Below are positions 4,837 through 6,095 of a stretch of 6,095 nt of DNA, piece by piece (the first letter of the stretch is position 1; each line of letters begins with the position of its first letter). Position numbers and translations under genes: made by a program. The notes below the pieces were generated by a model, which saw only the letters and a program-made list of their open reading frames with translations, was not told the DNA's origin and made no database searches. The stretch lies in assembly GCA_041694275.1 (NCBI GenBank), contig JASMTQ010000035.1:1-6095 (forward strand), given 5' to 3'. Source of the DNA: M55B118 sp041694275 (lineage in GTDB: Bacteria > Bacillota_I > Bacilli_A > Izemoplasmatales > Izemoplasmataceae).

Positions 4837-5757
4837 GAACAGGTTGCTTTTTAAAACAAAACTATCAACTGAATGGGTTGATGGATCTTCGGAGTCGAAG
4901 GTTTGGAGGAACCGGATCACTTCACTAGTGACTTTGGTCGGCGTGCTCGCACCACTTGTGATAGAGACCTTGTTCATGTCTTTTAGACGGGAGACATCAA
5001 TGTCTTCTATGCTTTCTATAAGCGACGCGTCAATGCCTGATTGTATGGAGACTTCCACAAGCTTGTTTGAATTGTTGGAATACCTGTCTCCGACCACAAA
5101 ACAGTGATCGGTGTCCCCAGGCTGTGTTTTCACTGCGAGCTGCCTGGTCTTGGTCGCGTTGCAGATTTCTTCTATCAATGTGAGCGTTGGGTATTTTTCT
5201 TTGAGGGCTTCACTGAGCGAATAAATATCGAACATGCTCATCGTGGTCTGGTTTGTGAGTGCGATGTTTTCGTTATCTATATCAAGCGTTTCAATGTCTT
5301 TTCTGTTTGTGACGATGTGGACGTTTTCACCAAGTGAGCGCGCCGTTTCACTTTCAGGATGCTCCTTTTTTCCGATGAAGATGACGTCGTAACCCTCATC
5401 CAGGTAGGCGTTCATTGTCTGCTGGCTTTTGGTTACGTCCTTGCACGTCGTATCGATGATATCGAGATCTTTTACTTCGGCTTTCTTTCTTACCTGTTCA
5501 CTGACTCCGTGAGCCGTGAAAACAACCGTGCCTTCACTGATTCTATCAAGCAACTCTAGACGGCTCACCCCTTTTTCATGCAGTGTCTTCACACCGAGGG
5601 CGTCAAGGTCTTCAACGATTTTCTTGTTGTGAACGATCATGCCGAGGACATGAATCGGTTTTTTGATGTTTGGATCATGCGCGAGTTTTCTAACGGTATT
5701 GATGGCGTAAACCACACCGTGGCAGTACCCTCTTGGCGTTAGTGAAAGAACCTGCAT
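4828..5757 (-). CDS. ispH: 4-hydroxy-3-methylbut-2-enyl diphosphate reductase IspH
   Basis: 309 residues, full length for the Bacillus-type family. IspH is a cytoplasmic iron-sulfur enzyme that reduces HMBPP to IPP and DMAPP, the last step of the MEP isoprenoid pathway. The three cluster cysteines are present: C12 in PRGYCHG, C105 in DTTCKD and C199 in EICNAT. So are the substrate-binding histidines H43 (IVHN), H83 (TAHGV) and H133 (EHPES), the catalytic Glu E135, T172 in NQTT, and the SNNSN and SGAS phosphate-binding segments (227-231, 268-271). The ATG at 5757 is preceded by AAAAAGGA with 9 bases between. It is transcribed towards the lipoprotein at 3980 and divergently from the helicase gene. 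Its presence shows that this organism makes isoprenoids by the MEP route. No clear promoter is visible in the 80-base divergent spacer. Confidence 0.97.
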   Translation of the reverse strand: MQVLSLTPRGYCHGVVYAINTVRKLAHDPNIKKPIHVLGMIVHNKKIVEDLDALGVKTLHEKGVSRLELLDRISEGTVVFTAHGVSEQVRKKAEVKDLDIIDTTCKDVTKSQQTMNAYLDEGYDVIFIGKKEHPESETARSLGENVHIVTNRKDIETLDIDNENIALTNQTTMSMFDIYSLSEALKEKYPTLTLIEEICNATKTRQLAVKTQPGDTDHCFVVGDRYSNNSNKLVEVSIQSGIDASLIESIEDIDVSRLKDMNKVSITSGASTPTKVTSEVIRFLQTFDSEDPSTHSVDSFVLKSNLFKK

Positions 5758-5807
5758 TGGAACACATCCTTTTTGTGTTATGATGGTAATGATTGGCCAT
5801 TTTAGTG

Positions 5808-5813
5808 TATAAT
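5808..5813 (+). promoter_or_regulatory. Probable -10 box of the helicase gene
   Basis: A perfect TATAAT, 25 bases before the ATG at 5838. The region 16-18 bases further upstream (around GGTAAT, 5785-5790) is a poor -35, so the promoter may be weak or activator-dependent. Confidence 0.5.
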
Positions 5814-5837
5814 GGACCCTGAGAAAGAGGCGATACT

Positions 5838-6095
5838 ATGATCAAATTCACCAAATCCTACCTATATGATGCCCTAAAAGGACTCGATTTTCAACAGTTA
5901 AGTCCCATTCAGGAAAAAGTCATTCCAAAAGCCCTTGAAAAAAGAGACGTCATCGCAGCCAGTGAGACCGGAACCGGAAAGAGCCATGCGTTCTTGCTTC
6001 CGGTTTTCGAGAAACTAAGAGAAAGTGAAAAACACGTTCAAACCGTCATTTTGGCACCTACAAGAGACCTCGCAAGACAGCTTGCCCAGATGGCT
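5838..6095 (+). CDS. cshB: DEAD-box RNA helicase, CshB-like (5' part, cut by window end)
   Basis: The first 86 codons of an open frame that runs off the window. GAAAGAGG (5823-5830) lies 7 bases before the ATG. The Q motif region is visible (LSPIQEKVIP, Gln at about residue 25), then Walker A / motif I as SETGTGKS (usual form QTGTGKT), the segment HAFLLP, and motif Ia as APTRDLARQ (usual PTRELA). DEAD-box helicases unwind RNA duplexes with ATP in ribosome assembly, mRNA decay and cold adaptation. The HAFLLP and VQTVILAPTR segments resemble Bacillus CshB (YqfR), whose gene also lies close to ispH (yqfP), which supports the subfamily call. The motif V, VI and DEAD box itself fall outside the window. 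The Gln-to-Glu change in motif I is a mild oddity. Family is sure; the CshB subfamily is likely. Confidence 0.92.
   Translation, partial: MIKFTKSYLYDALKGLDFQQLSPIQEKVIPKALEKRDVIAASETGTGKSHAFLLPVFEKLRESEKHVQTVILAPTRDLARQLAQMA

Noticed and set aside
4823..5559. Three open frames of 66-94 codons on the plus strand opposite ispH
   Set aside because: They are shadows of the conserved ispH frame, without ribosome binding sites or recognisable motifs.
5797..5815. Inverted repeat CCATT / AATGG around the helicase -10 box as an operator
   Set aside because: Only 5 bp per arm; common by chance in AT-rich spacers.
1..6095. tRNA, rRNA, CRISPR array, transposase or phage genes
   Set aside because: I saw no such genes or repeat arrays in any part of the window.

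Overview
The window reads as chromosome of a low-to-moderate GC Gram-positive-type bacterium (Bacillota or the neighbouring Mycoplasmatota, for example an Acholeplasma/Izemoplasma/Haloplasma-like lineage). The grounds are strong AGGAGG-type ribosome binding sites, several short LSAC/LAAC lipoproteins, U-tailed hairpin terminators, a Bacillus-type IspH, and an ispH-cshB neighbourhood like that in Bacillus. TGA is used as a stop and TGG for Trp, so the standard bacterial code applies. The secreted proteins are strongly acidic, which may mean a salty habitat (inference). I cannot name the species.

Layout. Positions 80-412: a small single-pass membrane or secreted protein of unknown function, closed by a strong terminator. 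Positions 413-707: a 295-base gap holding that terminator, one orphan copy of a conserved promoter-like element, a structured stretch with several inverted repeats, and a second copy of the element directly in front of the next gene. Positions 708-1763 and 3980-4786: two paralogous lipoproteins whose ectodomain matches the extracytoplasmic part of the SigI anti-sigma factor RsgI, including the D-I-N-P-S motif where RsgI proteins autocleave. Neither has a transmembrane helix or a cytoplasmic sigma-binding domain. Positions 1886-3877, between them: a lipoprotein with an Ig-like domain, two InlB-type repeats, an HtrA-like trypsin domain with an intact His/Asp/Ser triad, and a PDZ-like C-terminus. 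Positions 4828-5757 (minus): ispH, the last step of the MEP isoprenoid pathway, convergent with the second lipoprotein across a shared bidirectional terminator. Positions 5838-6095: the 5' part of a CshB-like DEAD-box RNA helicase, divergent from ispH and cut by the window end.

The most interesting part is 495-4786. Both RsgI-ectodomain lipoproteins are preceded by the same bipartite element (CCAATAA, 14 variable bases, TTGTTTAAA, then RRGTGAAA), and a third, orphan copy lies at 495-531. The HtrA-like lipoprotein gene between them does not carry it. I suggest a surface-anchored module in which RsgI-type self-cleaving domains have been separated from sigma-factor control and sit beside an envelope protease, with the two paralogs co-regulated by a dedicated factor. 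The domain calls rest on pattern recognition, and the joint function is inference.
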